From: Costus lasius
Taxonomy: Eukaryota; Streptophyta; Magnoliopsida; Zingiberales; Costaceae
Assembly: GCA_027563935.2 (NCBI GenBank)
Contig: CM050449.1
Span: forward strand, 17,816,735 to 17,880,734
Direction: 5' to 3'
Length of the DNA: 64,000 nt
A program made the translations under genes and the position numbers. Below are positions 49,199 to 60,814 of the stretch, one piece after another. Under the pieces are notes generated by a model that worked only from the letters and a program-made list of their open reading frames with translations, was not told where the DNA came from and ran no database searches. Numbering within the stretch: the first letter of the stretch is position 1; each line of letters starts with the position of its first letter.

Positions 49199-49497
49199 CA
49201 AGGGTAACTTTCTTAGCATGCCGCTTGATATATAGTTCTCGCATAGATCCTCTAGTGGGAGAATTGGTTTCGGATCCTTTTCTATCCTATTATCCTATCT
49301 TGTTATTTTTGCTCCTAACTTTCATTTGTTCATCCAAACATAGGCCTAGGGTGATCCTATTTAATGACTAACTAGATTTACATTTTATTGAGAAAGAGGA
49401 TGAAAAGGTAATGGATTCTCTTCACTATCACTTAAAAAGAAGAGAAAGACTTTGAAATTATCCTAAGCATTCTTCGATTGACGATCAAATCAAAAGA

Positions 49498-49515
49498 GGG
49501 GGGGGGGGGGGGGGG
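49498..49515. repeat. Poly-G run (G18)
   Basis: Eighteen G residues in an otherwise AT-rich region. It could form a quadruplex and its length may be inaccurate in the assembly. Confidence 0.9.
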
Positions 49516-52500
49516 TCTTCGAACATTGATCGAATGAAACATAATGTAAAGGAAGAAAAAGAAAAAAAAAGTGTGTGCTTCCTAGTTAGAAAAATTCCCC
49601 TCCCAAGAAGTGGGTGGCATGCTATTTGAATTTTATAGGGAAGTTTTTTTTCCCTCCATATCACAAGCTATAAAGTAAAATACCCTCCAAATTACTTTTT
49701 TTTAGAGAAGATCAAACATTCACTATAAAAAAAAATCAATTTTATATCCATGGGCATTGATGGAAGCATGTCAACTTTATGATTCAAGGAATGGAGTGGT
49801 TAATATAGAAAGTACTCTTAGAATAATTAGTAAAACTAGGCAAGAATCTAACGTTGACCATAATAAGGGAAGGACCAACACCAATATTTAAACTCAAAAA
49901 GAGATCCTACACACCTATAAGTAAACAACACATTTCCATAGATTTGAGGCAACCTGATATCCAAATCAATATATATTTTTCTCAAAAGGTCTACCTTTAG
50001 TCAATACTATATGATGAATTGATTCAATTCCAATAAATGGCTTGATGAAGTCAACTTTAAAGAAGTAGCATATAAGATAATTACACTCAAAGGTGATATA
50101 GTTTGAAAATGTGTTCAGTTAAAGACGTACATACTAGCTAAGGCAACATTGGTCATTGAGGATATATCATTGTTAGTTAAGGTAATAAAAGAGACATTCG
50201 TGTGTGTTGCACAAGGAAATAAAGCTTGTCATGCACACCTAAGTTTATGTGTTGCATGTGCTTCCATGGTTGACCAAGCATCTACCTCTAGTGGGGTCCT
50301 TCTAAGGGATCCTCAATCATCACCTCAAGAGCATTTTTAGGTAAAATAAAACAAAACCCACTCTATGACTAAAGATAGCAAGGGAGAAGGAACGTTTCAT
50401 ATATAATTTATGATATTTTTTTTTTTGTAACATCTAAAGTAGGAAGATGAGAAATTTAGCCTAGAGATACTACAACCGATTTAGCATATCAATTATAAAG
50501 ATGATGCGATTGAGAATATGTTGTATTCAATCATATCAAAGATAAATAAGAAAAAAAAGGGAACACTTAGATGAAAGCCTCCTCTTAAAAAATAATTGAG
50601 CATAAGTAATCATCAAAGAACTATACTTCTAAGAGAAGAGGTTACATCATTCAAGCCCTCCAAGTGAGAGGCAAGAGAACCTTGATGATAATGGTAGGTT
50701 CCCTTTGAGGAGCCAGAGCATCATCTCAGTCACGCGACACGGGAAAAAAAAAGGAAAATGACGTCCTTTAGCTCCTCCTAAGCAATATCAATAATTAAAT
50801 TTTATTTGATGGCTTAGTTATAAATAGTAAATTTAAGTTGTTCACGACATTTTTGATAAGGACTTTTGTTATTAATTACAAGAACTTGAGGTTTGAACAG
50901 TAAAAAATGGTATTTGAAAACTTTTTATTTTTCATTTCTGTTTTTGAAGAAGACACTTAATTATTTGACATAAAGTGGCATTTCTTTCTTAAGATAAATA
51001 AATCACAAATTGTAATTCTGGAAAACAAAATATGTTCATGATGCCATGCAATGGGACTAATTTACAATGTCACTAAGATAAAGTAACTTTTCCTGAAGGG
51101 TAAAGGTAAAAGTTTGCTTTAAAGTTTTCAAGAACAGAGTTTTTTTTTTCTTTTTTGAAAAAGGTACCTCAAGTGTCTGAGCCAAAACTGAGTAAAGAGA
51201 ATCCTGATCATGCCTCCTTACATGAACCATAATTTTGATCTAATAATTGAACTTGGAATAACTTGATTTAAAGAAAAGCTCATACCCTGCAATGGATCAG
51301 AACTTTCCTTCATGGCCTGATCACAATTTTCTTTGAGAAAGGGAAGAACACAAGCTCAGTAAAATCATCATGCCCCTCCTACATGAATGAGAAAATTTCA
51401 CGAGGCTGAGTAAATGTAGATATCCTTTAGGTAAATGAATGCCTCTTTAAGTGTGCAAAGATTGCTTTTTGATGCTTGAAAGAAAGCATCAAAGCGTGAT
51501 AAAATATCTTGAATGCAGAGTTTCCAACTCCAAATGAATCTGAACTTCAGTAAGAGGCTAGGAAAACAAGAACCTCGGATTAAAAAAACCTTTCTGTAAG
51601 AATGTATGTTTATATATAATTTGAGGCGAACTGCAGGGCCAAGCAGAAAAATGTTCTCTGTAAGAGCATGAAATACTGCAATACCAGCACAGCCAAGTTG
51701 CACAAAGAGAACTGTCTTTGACTAGATACTTTTTGAGTATGACAGAATCTAATGGCACTATGTCACAAGACAACAGAATCCAGGCAAACACCAACAAGAT
51801 CTGCACCACGGAGGCTCACTCTAACGCAACCAAATCTGATTAGATTTAGCAGTGGAATGTACCACAAAGTAACAAGTCACCATCACTTGCCTGTGTCTGC
51901 ACAGCCAATGACCCTAGAAATGAAGTTTCGGCCTAGGCAATTGCATATGGTTTTTTGGCCTCTTCTAGGGCACTAAGGCCAGAGGCAGCTGCATGGTCAC
52001 ATGGTGGTGGCGGTGGATGCACCCCGGCAGATGGCCGGGTGGCCAAGGGGGAGCAAGTGGGCGCCTAGTGGTCGACGGGTCCCACTGACTAAAACATCCC
52101 TTTTCAGCAAGCAGATGCACGTTTGGAGGGCACCAACTTCATGGAGGACATGCTCAAGCTTGTCTGTACTTCTCACGCCAATGTGGGCTGTGGCTGTAGA
52201 GCTTAGCAGTGCGCTTTATTGTGCTCTGCATCAAGGGCACTGTTTGGAATAGGATCGCTATCCAGAGAGTCGATATATACGATAAAATTTGCTTCATTCA
52301 ATGTATGTCATGTATGGAGAATTTGCAGCAGGCATGTGAGTGGAGGTGACGGTTCACACGTCAACAACTGAGTCCATCCATCCACTAAAGAACCAGTGGA
52401 TCTATTATACAAGGATGCATTGAAATGTTACATCAATAAAGCCTCTTTGCTTTTGTCATCCTGCCCACAGAACTTTTGAAGTCTCCAATTTCATGATCCC

Positions 52501-52530
52501 TTCCTTCGCCTTTTTGATCTAAGAAAAGCT
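49516..52530. other. Intergenic, no gene established
   Basis: Mostly AT-rich. A GC-richer part at 51990-52250 contains an acceptor-like CCCTTTTCAG followed on the plus strand by an open frame QADARLEGTNFMEDMLKLVC ending at a TAG near 52206. This looks exon-like but matches no family I know. Confidence 0.35.
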
Positions 52531-52537
52531 TGTAGTT

Positions 52538-52755
52538 TCAGTACCTTTGTGTCTGGGGAACATTGTAAACTTGTTCAGAGACGGGTGAGTTGTCAAATCT
52601 GAAAAAGCTATATCTTCCCTCCAACCTTCTTCTTGCTTTTTGAGCCTCAAGTTTAATGGCAGCAGGTTCTGTTCCCTGGGACGACGCATACACTGTGTTT
52701 GCTGGAACTATGAACCTAACCCCACTGACGTCGTGAGGCTTCCTTGCGTCTACTG
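52538..52755 (-). other. Exon-like open segment, unrecognised
   Basis: On the minus strand an acceptor-like TTATTGTCCAG is followed by an open frame (DARKPHDVSGVRFIVPANTV..., with KARRRLEGRYSFFRF further on) that ends at a stop at 52538. Composition and length suit a terminal exon, but I recognise no family and can join no upstream exon. Candidate fragments of similar character occur on the same strand at about 53400-53520, 56100-56200 and 56430-56560. It may be part of a real gene or a pseudogene. Confidence 0.35.
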
Positions 52756-52799
52756 GACAATAAGATGATCTCGATTTGCAGAGGTGTTTCAGTAACATT

Positions 52800-54930
52800 G
52801 AAAATTTTGGAGCTCAGAGTGAAGGAAAAGAGTACAATTGTTCATAAAAAAAATTGGGTAATATCTAAGTAATGTATTGAAATAAGATGGCTAGTCATAG
52901 TGGGCAATGAGGTAAAATATTACAACAAAATGGAAGACCACTCCAGCAACTAACATATTTTAAAACAGAGGTGATTATGATAGCATGTCCATTAACTTCA
53001 ACTTCAAAAGAACAAGCTCATTTACTTCCAACGGAAGATGAGAGTTGCAGAGCAAACATCACATTGATTTTCTTTTTGTTGTATGATCCAAGAGGTTGCT
53101 TCTGATAAAGTTATAGTGATGATTGAAGCATTTCGAGGATTTTTTTCTTTGAGCAGCCATGCATTAGCACACTACGAATCAAATGTCTCTTGAATCAGTA
53201 CTGGACAGTTGCAGTTTTATTTTCACCAGGATGCATCATCAGAAATGAAGTATATTTGTTAGAGCATTAGATAAAAAGCTTATGCAGGCTTTGAGAAGGA
53301 GTTCATGTACACAGGATCAAATGGACACTTTTGCAGGGATCTAAGAAAGACTTTAGTTATCCTCTATTGCTAATGAGTCTGTAATATCCAAATCATACCT
53401 CTGTTACAGCAGTCAATGGTACAGCATTCTGCCCCCTCGCACGCTTGGATCTTTGTATAATATATATCTTCATCCTTGCGTGATCCCCACAAGCTCAACT
53501 TTGATCCTTACCTAGAAAATAGAAAAGCCTAGTCCAGCTAATGAGTCGATTACTTCATTGAATTTTTTAGGGAACAGACCAACTACGATTAAAGTGTCCT
53601 GCTTTAATCAAAAGCATTTCTGAACATTCAACTGGAGAAGAAACCAAATAGACCTACCACCTGTGCTCTGAAATGAAAGCTACAGAAGCAGCCAATTTTA
53701 CATGGGAACCACTTGCGATCTTGGGTCAAGAGGCTCAGAACTCCAAACTTTCAACCAAGTACTAGATTGCTGGAATAATGAACAATCATGGACCAGCACC
53801 TGCAGGAGAATATTGAAATGAACTATAAAATATGTAAAGGGCATGAGGGTTGTTGGCTTTTCCAGGGATGTTTAAAGTTATCATGAGCTATTTGACGGCC
53901 ACCCACTCTTTCTATTCATCATCATTAGTTCTGCATATGGTAACTATAATGAATGTCAACTGTAGTTGGGCATGCATGAGATTCTTGCGTTGCTTTTTCA
54001 GCAGGTGTTCAGGATTTCTCAGGGTGAAAGCAGGGATGCATGCTTGTAACAAGATGCCCGTATGATGAAAGCTCTCCAAACTTAGCTTGCACTTTGACTC
54101 AACTAGTTTCCAACGCTAATTTTCTGCGTCTAATCATATGACCCTGAAGCTGTCATACTGGGATGAATGATTGTTTTCCGAGATGGCAAGGCTTTCTGCA
54201 TCGGTCTCATTTTCCCTTTTTCATGGGGAAAATTCCAAGCTAGCGTTGGCCATTGAAGGATCTTTCCCAATGCAAGCAGCTTGGGTCGTCATTGTGAAAC
54301 TTTTGACCAGTATAAAGCACAATGCTCCAACAGGCCCATGGATCAGTCCACATACAGCACTGTCGATCTGATGCAGCATGACCAACTCAATTCTCTCCCT
54401 GTAGATTAGCAAGAAAAAAGTTTAGTTTGCAGAATTCAGTTTTACAATGATTTATCCTCCAATATGGCTTTTGACCATGCATCTTCAGATACAAGAGATT
54501 TTTCAAAATTCATGAATAATGTGCAACAAAGCAACTAAGCCATGAGGAGCGGCTCATGAAACATTTATTTGACAATCACCAAGATATTTTTTCAGGGATT
54601 GATTATAATGCAGAGAGCAAAGATCATCAAGATAGAGAGTAATCAAGAAGTTGGACCAAAGATGGTGCTCATATACATAATAGTATTTGAAAACAATCTC
54701 AGACTCATGCTTGTGTAAATCATTAAAAAGCATAAAAGGGGAAAAATTGTATATCGTTATTTCAACGTATACATGGTTGTCAAAAGTAAATCTTACTTCC
54801 AGAAATCAACCAATAGCATGCATAAAAGAAGTAAGCTTGTGGGAAAGAGTACTAAGAAATAACTTGGGAAAATGCATATGCAGCAACCTGATTCACTTTA
54901 CACCAAGGTTTTAAATCTCGATTCGATATT
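52800..54930. other. Intergenic or intronic, nothing established
   Basis: The ORFs of 60-75 codons are not conserved families. If the exon-like pieces around it are real, this would be intron sequence of a minus-strand gene. Confidence 0.3.
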
Positions 54931-54936
54931 GTGTAC

Positions 54937-55330
54937 CAGTCTAGTCCCAAACAGTGATCTCAAAACGGTTCTATTTGTTCGGTACATACTGGTCCACTTG
55001 CCGTCCGGTCTCAGAATGGCCGGCGGAGCACGGCTCAAGGTGGATGACTTAGGGCGAGTAGCGGGCACTGGAAGCTTCCACTAGCAACAAAAGATTTGAT
55101 TGAAGCTTCCGGCGATGGAAGAGGCTTCCGTTGCCGTCGAAAGTCGAAAGCTTCGATTAAAGCTTCTAATGCCCACTGCCGCTCGGAATTGTCAGTTTGT
55201 ACCGGTACTATATCGGACGTGGCTCACCCGATAGAGTCGCCAGACAGGTACTACAAACCTTATTCTCGAATCATACATACCATAAATAATACCATCTCGG
55301 ACTGATATATACCATAAATACCAGTGGTGT
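54937..55330. repeat. Dispersed CCGGTACCGGT-type repeat, longest copy
   Basis: The order GTACCAGTC, CCGTCCGGTC, GGCCGGCGGAGC, GAAGCTTCC (twice), TTGTACCGGTAC, ATAGAGTCGCC mirrors the copy at 12650-12880. It is GC-rich within AT-rich DNA. No TSD or TIR could be fixed. Confidence 0.6.
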
Positions 55331-55339
55331 AGAATGAGG

Positions 55340-56690
55340 TTTGAAGCACTGAAGTTTTACTCTTCAAAATAATTAGATTCATGTGACAGTGCTAGTAAAA
55401 AGTTGAAATCCGAGTTATAATAACTGTAACCAATTGCATATCCATCTTAACCTAACAAATAAATTACCCGAGGCAATAATCACATTTCTGAAGCTATGGA
55501 AAACAAGGATTCTGTCAATTGAACACAGTCAACGAGGCAGCAGACTCAAAGCTTGAATATATACATAACCTTATCAAAGAAACACCAGACAGCCGGAGAT
55601 TGGCAGTTTGGCCCTCTTTTTAGTAAGAAAGCTTATTCCTAGTCGTTTGGAGAGGAAGAGAGATCAAGAGACGCACTTTGGCATTTCTCGAGCCACAAGC
55701 AGTAGCACATGAATCCACAGATGGACTTTCCTATAATGAACCATTTTTTTTCACTAATCTCTTGGAAGTGCAAATTCTCACACATTCAAAGATCTTATCT
55801 GAGTTCTTGCGTGGTTGCACATATTCCGAGTCTCCGTTCTCCGGCATCCTTTCTCGTTGCTCGGAAAACTTGCCCAAGCACGATAGCCCCCATTTTTACG
55901 ATCAGCCTCACTCCCTGCTGCCAACAACTCGAGTGAGAAATTTATGATTCCTTGACATTTTTGCGATCTTCTCCCACAGCTTTTAAAATGCTAATGACGC
56001 AGTATAATCCTTCAAGAAATCGTTTGTATTATACAACTTAAGATATAGAAATCTATACGCAACTACAGTAAATGAAATACTGTTAGTCCCATCCTTCCAA
56101 TCCCAAAAGCCTCTTTGGGGGATCAGCAATTGTTTGAATCCCGTTCGTAAGGTGAGGACGACCTTCAATTTCTTGTAAGGATTCCTTCCATTTGGACTCC
56201 TGTATAAAGTGGGCAACAGTCACATTTCATTGAATATTTGCAGTAAAACTAGATTAAAAAATAAGAGAGAATGCAAAGCAGTAGGATTGATATAGCAGAT
56301 TATTGTGCCATCCCCTATGCAATTGATAAAATTATACTTTATAGTGAAAATAACATTAATACCCTTCAGAATCTTGATGAATTTGAGGGAGCTGAACTGC
56401 CGGAGGAGACAATGACCTTGATGTCTTTAGCACTGCTTACTGTTTAGAAGATCCTCTTGCAGCGACTCAGGGATATTAGGAAGCAGTTGAATCGGACCAC
56501 CAAATGCTCCTCGGAGTCCTGCCGAACCATGCTCAATTAGCTTACCTAGTTGAGGCAATTTCATTAACCCTCAACATCGCCTGGCAATCTGCGATCGAGT
56601 CGCCGACTTCTGGAGAGGAAACCACTTCAGAGGAGCCATCTTCAGTTTTGAAGGAATGAGAAAGCGAACTCTTAGGAAACCAAAGGGTCG
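55340..56690. other. Region left of the gag-only LTR element, with exon-like fragments
   Basis: A minus-strand ATG at about 56630 opens MAPLKWFPLQKSATRSQIAR and then stops. An overlapping frame starting MKLPQLGKLIEHGSAGLRGA runs to a donor-like AACA/GTAAGC near 56435. ESKWKESLQEIEG at about 56200-56165 follows an acceptor-like TTTATACAG. They cannot be joined in frame by me. A broken or unrecognised gene is possible. Confidence 0.3.
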
Positions 56691-56701
56691 AGGGATCCCA
56701 G

Positions 56702-57813
56702 TGTCACACTCAGCCTAAAGGTACTTTGACGGACCTTCTGACCGGTGTAAAATCCTAGTTTTGCTGGGCATAAAATCATCTCCAAATTAACAACCCTAAT
56801 TGTCATCCACGATTTATCCTCAATCAGAAAACCCTAACCATAATTCACTGAATTACCTCATGATTTTTTACTTGGTCAAGCCAATTTTGACTAGAGTCAA
56901 TGTTTCAGTCAATTTCCACCCTGCCACTCGAATTCGCCGATTCAATCCAAAATTACTCGACTGATGTCACGCCTGCGTCAGCCTCTCTAATTCGCTTTGC
57001 TGATTTATCTTGACTCGTCCTGCTCCATTGATTCAGCTCCTCGAATCGAACTCCTGAGCCGTTCAATCGTGTTGCCGTCTTCGTTCCCTCGCGGCGTCGT
57101 TCGAACACCGCCTGCGTTCGTCTATCGGCCGCGAGTCTTCTGTCGGAACCGAGGAGCGTGCCAACAAAGGAGGTTCGCACCTCCCTTCAACCTTCTGTCG
57201 TCGATGCCGGATAGCCGCATGCTGCTGTAGCACCGCCGAGAGCCACCACTGAAGAAAAACCTGAAAGCAGGGGAAGGGGATGCGGGTGAGAGGAAGAGCT
57301 TTTTATTTCTTGACGAAAGCTTACAAAAACCTCCCCTCGTCGCTAGTGACCCCAATCGCCGACACCCACTCACCCTCCCTTGCCGACGTCTCCCCAGACG
57401 CTGGCTTGCTCAGAGAAGCTACTCTAAGCCCTCTCAAGATGTCGATGAAGCTCGTCGCTCGCTCCTCTATCTCCTCTTCGATCGGCTTTATAGAGGAGAT
57501 CTTGCTTCGCACTTAGTCTGCGTTCGAAACCCTTATGTCGCATCCTTCTCCGTGTCAGGATTTGTCGCCGAAGACGCTGCCGCCGACGCCAACGACCGCG
57601 TCCTTCGCAAGCTTCATTTATGCATTGCCGTCACCGCTTCGAGCTTGGTCGTCGTCCGCTTTGCTCGGTGAAGAAGCGGACGTCGATGCTGCAACGTTTG
57701 ATTTGGGGTCAACTCCCCTATTTGACCGATTTTCACCCATATTTGGACTTGGACTTGGGCCGCCTCTCAACCCAGTCTGCTTTAGCGCAGCACGATAGTC
57801 CATGGGCCTGACA
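56702..57813 (-). repeat. 3' LTR (1112 bp)
   Basis: It runs from TGTCACACTC to GGGCCTGACA and is very similar to the right LTR but about 57 bp shorter. A TATA-like CTATAAAGCC lies near 57490 on the minus strand. Confidence 0.85.
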
Positions 57814-57830
57814 GTTCTCCCCCGCCCAAC
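57814..57830 (-). other. Polypurine tract
   Basis: The minus strand reads GGGCGGGGGAGAAC directly against the start of the 3' LTR. This is the expected position for plus-strand DNA priming. Confidence 0.75.
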
Positions 57831-57899
57831 TTGGACATCGCCCTCGATGTTTGTCGCGAGCGGATCTCTCGCAACCATTACCCTGATGAACCCGATCTG

Positions 57900-59030
57900 A
57901 CACTGCTGCACCCTCGTGGCAGTGTTCAGAGCTACCTGGATAGCCCCGATCCTTGGCTCTTGGGTGTGATCCTCAGTTTCCTCAGTTGGTTCCTACGCCA
58001 CGATAGCCATGATTTTCTGTTTGGTAGGGCAATCCTTCATCCAGTGAGGACCGTCACACAAGAAACAACCCTGTGGCTTTGGCTTTGCATGTGTCCTTCC
58101 AGCAGGACGATGTGTCTCTCGTCGTCCCGGTGAACCCCTGTCCTGCCGAGGAAAGGGTCTACCCCTTTCTGGAACTCTAGCTCTCGGCGGGGAGCCGCGC
58201 TTCGGTGGTGATCTAGATTTCCTTGGTGGTGCTGATCTAAAATTCTAATTATCCACCAAGGACTTAGCCACCGCCGCAGCCGCCCTCTAGTCTGGTGGTG
58301 AGTATCGTCGGACCTCCGTCTCCGCCCATGGTTGAAGGTTCCGGAGAAAGAAGTACTTCCTGTCTGCCTCCGCCATGTCTGGTAGCTCCAACATCAGTGC
58401 GGAGAATGCCCTGACATACTTCTGGATCGACCCTGTGTGCCTCAGCCGATCCACTTTGCCACGAGCCTGATCCACCGAATTTTTGAGAAGAAACTGCCGC
58501 CATAGTTCCTCACGGAAGGTCTCCCATGGCCAACTAGAAGCCCCCGACGTCGAGCTAACTTTGATCTGCTACCAAAGTTTCGCGTCGGCTATGAGATACG
58601 CGATGCACACCTGCACCCGTTCTCTCTTTGGAACATAGCTTGTAGAGAACAACTGCTCCATGTCCTAAATGAAGTTTTCTACTTCCCTGGACAATCGGGG
58701 CCCCTCAAACGTTGCTGGTTCAAGGAGACGTACCTGCAGCTTGGGAGCCTCCTGCTCCGCCATCGCTATCAATTGTGATACTTGTGTCAAGGTCAAGCAT
58801 AGCACGATGATCTCAGCTTGCATCTCCTCTCGCATCCTTGTCATCTGTTCTCGCAAGTCAATCAGAACCTCCAAGGTCTGCAGTAGGACTTCAATTTGCA
58901 ACCGTTGTTGCTCCACCGTCCTCTGAAGATGCTCCACCTGGGGAACCACCGCGTTGTCCCCATCACCAGTCAGGCCGAGCACCTGCTCCAACAGTGCTAT
59001 GCGATCTGCCTAATTCACCATGTCATCAGG
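57900..59030 (-). pseudogene. Gag pseudogene with five in-frame TAG stops
   Basis: Reading on the minus strand: an N-terminal coiled-coil part (EQVLGLTGDGDN..., 58991 on), a capsid part (LRHTGSIQKYVRAFSALMLE ... FLRNLQPWAETE, about 58450-58310), a basic Pro/Arg-rich linker, and a zinc knuckle C-X2-C-X3-H-X4-C (CFLCDGPHWMKDC, 58067-58029). The order is that of a gypsy Gag. The same frame is broken at 59010-59012, 58665-58667, near 58570, near 58287 and near 58247, each time by TAG. No pol region follows. Confidence 0.85.
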
Positions 59031-59221
59031 TAGTTTAGCCATCACCTTGGCTTTACCACCCTGATCACGCTGGGGCCAAACGTCCTCTGACGATCTTCTG
59101 GCTGTGTGCGCGATCTTCTGAAACGACCAACTTTCACCTTCGCGAGTGAAATAGCCGTGTTGACCACACCATGTTGACCTGCCAATGTGTATCTTTCACC
59201 TGTGAGTATGGGCCCATGGTC

Positions 59222-59235
59222 TGGCTCTGATACCA
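59222..59235 (-). other. Primer-binding site, initiator tRNA-Met type
   Basis: The minus strand reads TGGTATCAGAGCCA two bases inside the 5' LTR. This is complementary to the 3' end of plant initiator tRNA-Met. Confidence 0.9.
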
Positions 59236-59237
59236 AC

Positions 59238-60406
59238 TGTCACGCCCCGGCCTAAAGGTACTCCGACGGACCTTCAAACCGACGTAAAACCCTAGTTTTA
59301 CCGGGCGTGAAATCACCCCCAAATTGGCAACCCTAATTGTCGTCCACGATTTATCCCCAATCAGAAAACCCTAACCCTAATTCACTGAATTACCTCCTGA
59401 TTTTTACTTAGTCAAGCCGATTTTGACTAGAGTCAACGCTTTAGTCGATTTCCGCTGATTCAATCGATTGACGTCACGCTTGCGTCACCCTCTCTAATTC
59501 GCTTCACCGATTTGCGTTGACCTGTCCTGCTCTGTTGACTCAGCTCCTCGAATCGAATGCCTGAGCCGTTCGATCGCGTCGCCGTCTTCGTTCCCTCGCG
59601 GCGTCGTTCGAACGTCGCCTGCGTTCGTCCGCTAGCCGCGAGTCTTCTGTCGGAACTGAGGAGCGTGCCAACAAAGGAGGTTCGCACCTCCCTTCAACCT
59701 TCTGTCGCCGACGCCGGACAGCCGCCTGCTGCTGTAGCGCCGCCGAGAGCCACCGTTGAAGAAAAACCTGAAAGCAGGGGAAGGGGACGTGGGTGAGAGG
59801 AATAGCTTTTTATTTTCTGACGAAAGCTTACAAAAACCTCCCCTCGTCGCGCGGTGACCCCTGTCGCTGACACCCACTCACCCTCCGTCGCCGACGACTC
59901 CCCAGTCGTTGGTTACAATTCACTCGACGCACGCTTACAAGACCACTCACTGTCCAACGTCTCCTCAAACGTCGGCTTGCTCAGAGAAGCTACTATAAGC
60001 CCTCTCAAGATGTTGATGAAGCTCGTTGCTCGCTCCTCTATCTCCTCCTTCCGTCTCCTCTTCGATCGGTTTTATAGAGGAGATCCATTGCCTCTTGCTC
60101 CACGCTTAGTCTGCGTTTGAAACGCTTGTGACGCATCCTTCTCCGCGTCTGGATTTGTCGCCGAAGACGCTGCCACCGACGCCAACGACTGCGTCCTTCG
60201 CGAGCTTCATTCACGCATTGTCGTCGCAGCTTCAAGCTTGGTCGTCGTCTGCTTTGCTCGGTGAAGAAGCGGACGTCAATGCTGCAACGTTTGATTTGGG
60301 GTCAACGCCCCTGTTTGACTGATTTTCACCCTTATTTGGACTTGGACTTGGGCTGCCTCTCAGCCTAGTCTACTTTAGCGCGGCCTGATAGTCCATGGGC
60401 CTGACA
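59238..60406 (-). repeat. 5' LTR (1169 bp)
   Basis: It runs from TGTCACGCCC to GGGCCTGACA. It carries an extra segment at about 59905-59970 with partial duplication of neighbouring sequence that the left LTR lacks. Scattered substitutions separate the two LTRs, so the insertion is not recent. Confidence 0.85.
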
Positions 60407-60814
60407 CCCAGCGTCTGTAATGCCCGGCGATGCGGGCGATCACGATCAAAACAAAACTGAGTGCTTTCGATTTTAACTTTTATTTTTAATATTTGTATTA
60501 TATTAGAATCTTTATATTTATGAGGGGGTTTTCTGCTATTTTATCGGAAACTCGATACATTTTAGTCTAAAAAGATTTTTTTTAAAATGTTTAATATCTT
60601 AGATATGTGATATTTACACTATTTTTTTAAAATTATAAATTTTAAAGCAAAAAACACAACGCATTGCTTAGGTCATGAGATAAACGAAACAAATATCTCC
60701 CTGCCTAAGCACAAAAATCTTCTTGCCTATAAATTTTTGTTCCCGTGAATTTAAATTTGAAAAATATAACAAGCTCCTTCGATAAGGTTGCTTGAATTAA
60801 ACCCAATCTTTAAG

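Larger units (their letters stand above)
56702..60406 (-). mobile_element. Complete gag-only LTR retrotransposon (TR-GAG type)
   Basis: Two LTRs (56702-57813 and 59238-60406) enclose 1.42 kb. The 5-bp TSD is CCCAG at 56697-56701 and 60407-60411. LTRs start TGTC and end GACA on both strands. The primer-binding site and polypurine tract show that the element is read on the minus strand, so the right LTR is the 5' one. The interior encodes only a broken gag and has no protease, reverse transcriptase, RNase H or integrase. It must have moved with enzymes from another element. Same family as the solo LTR at 2918-6016. Confidence 0.9.
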
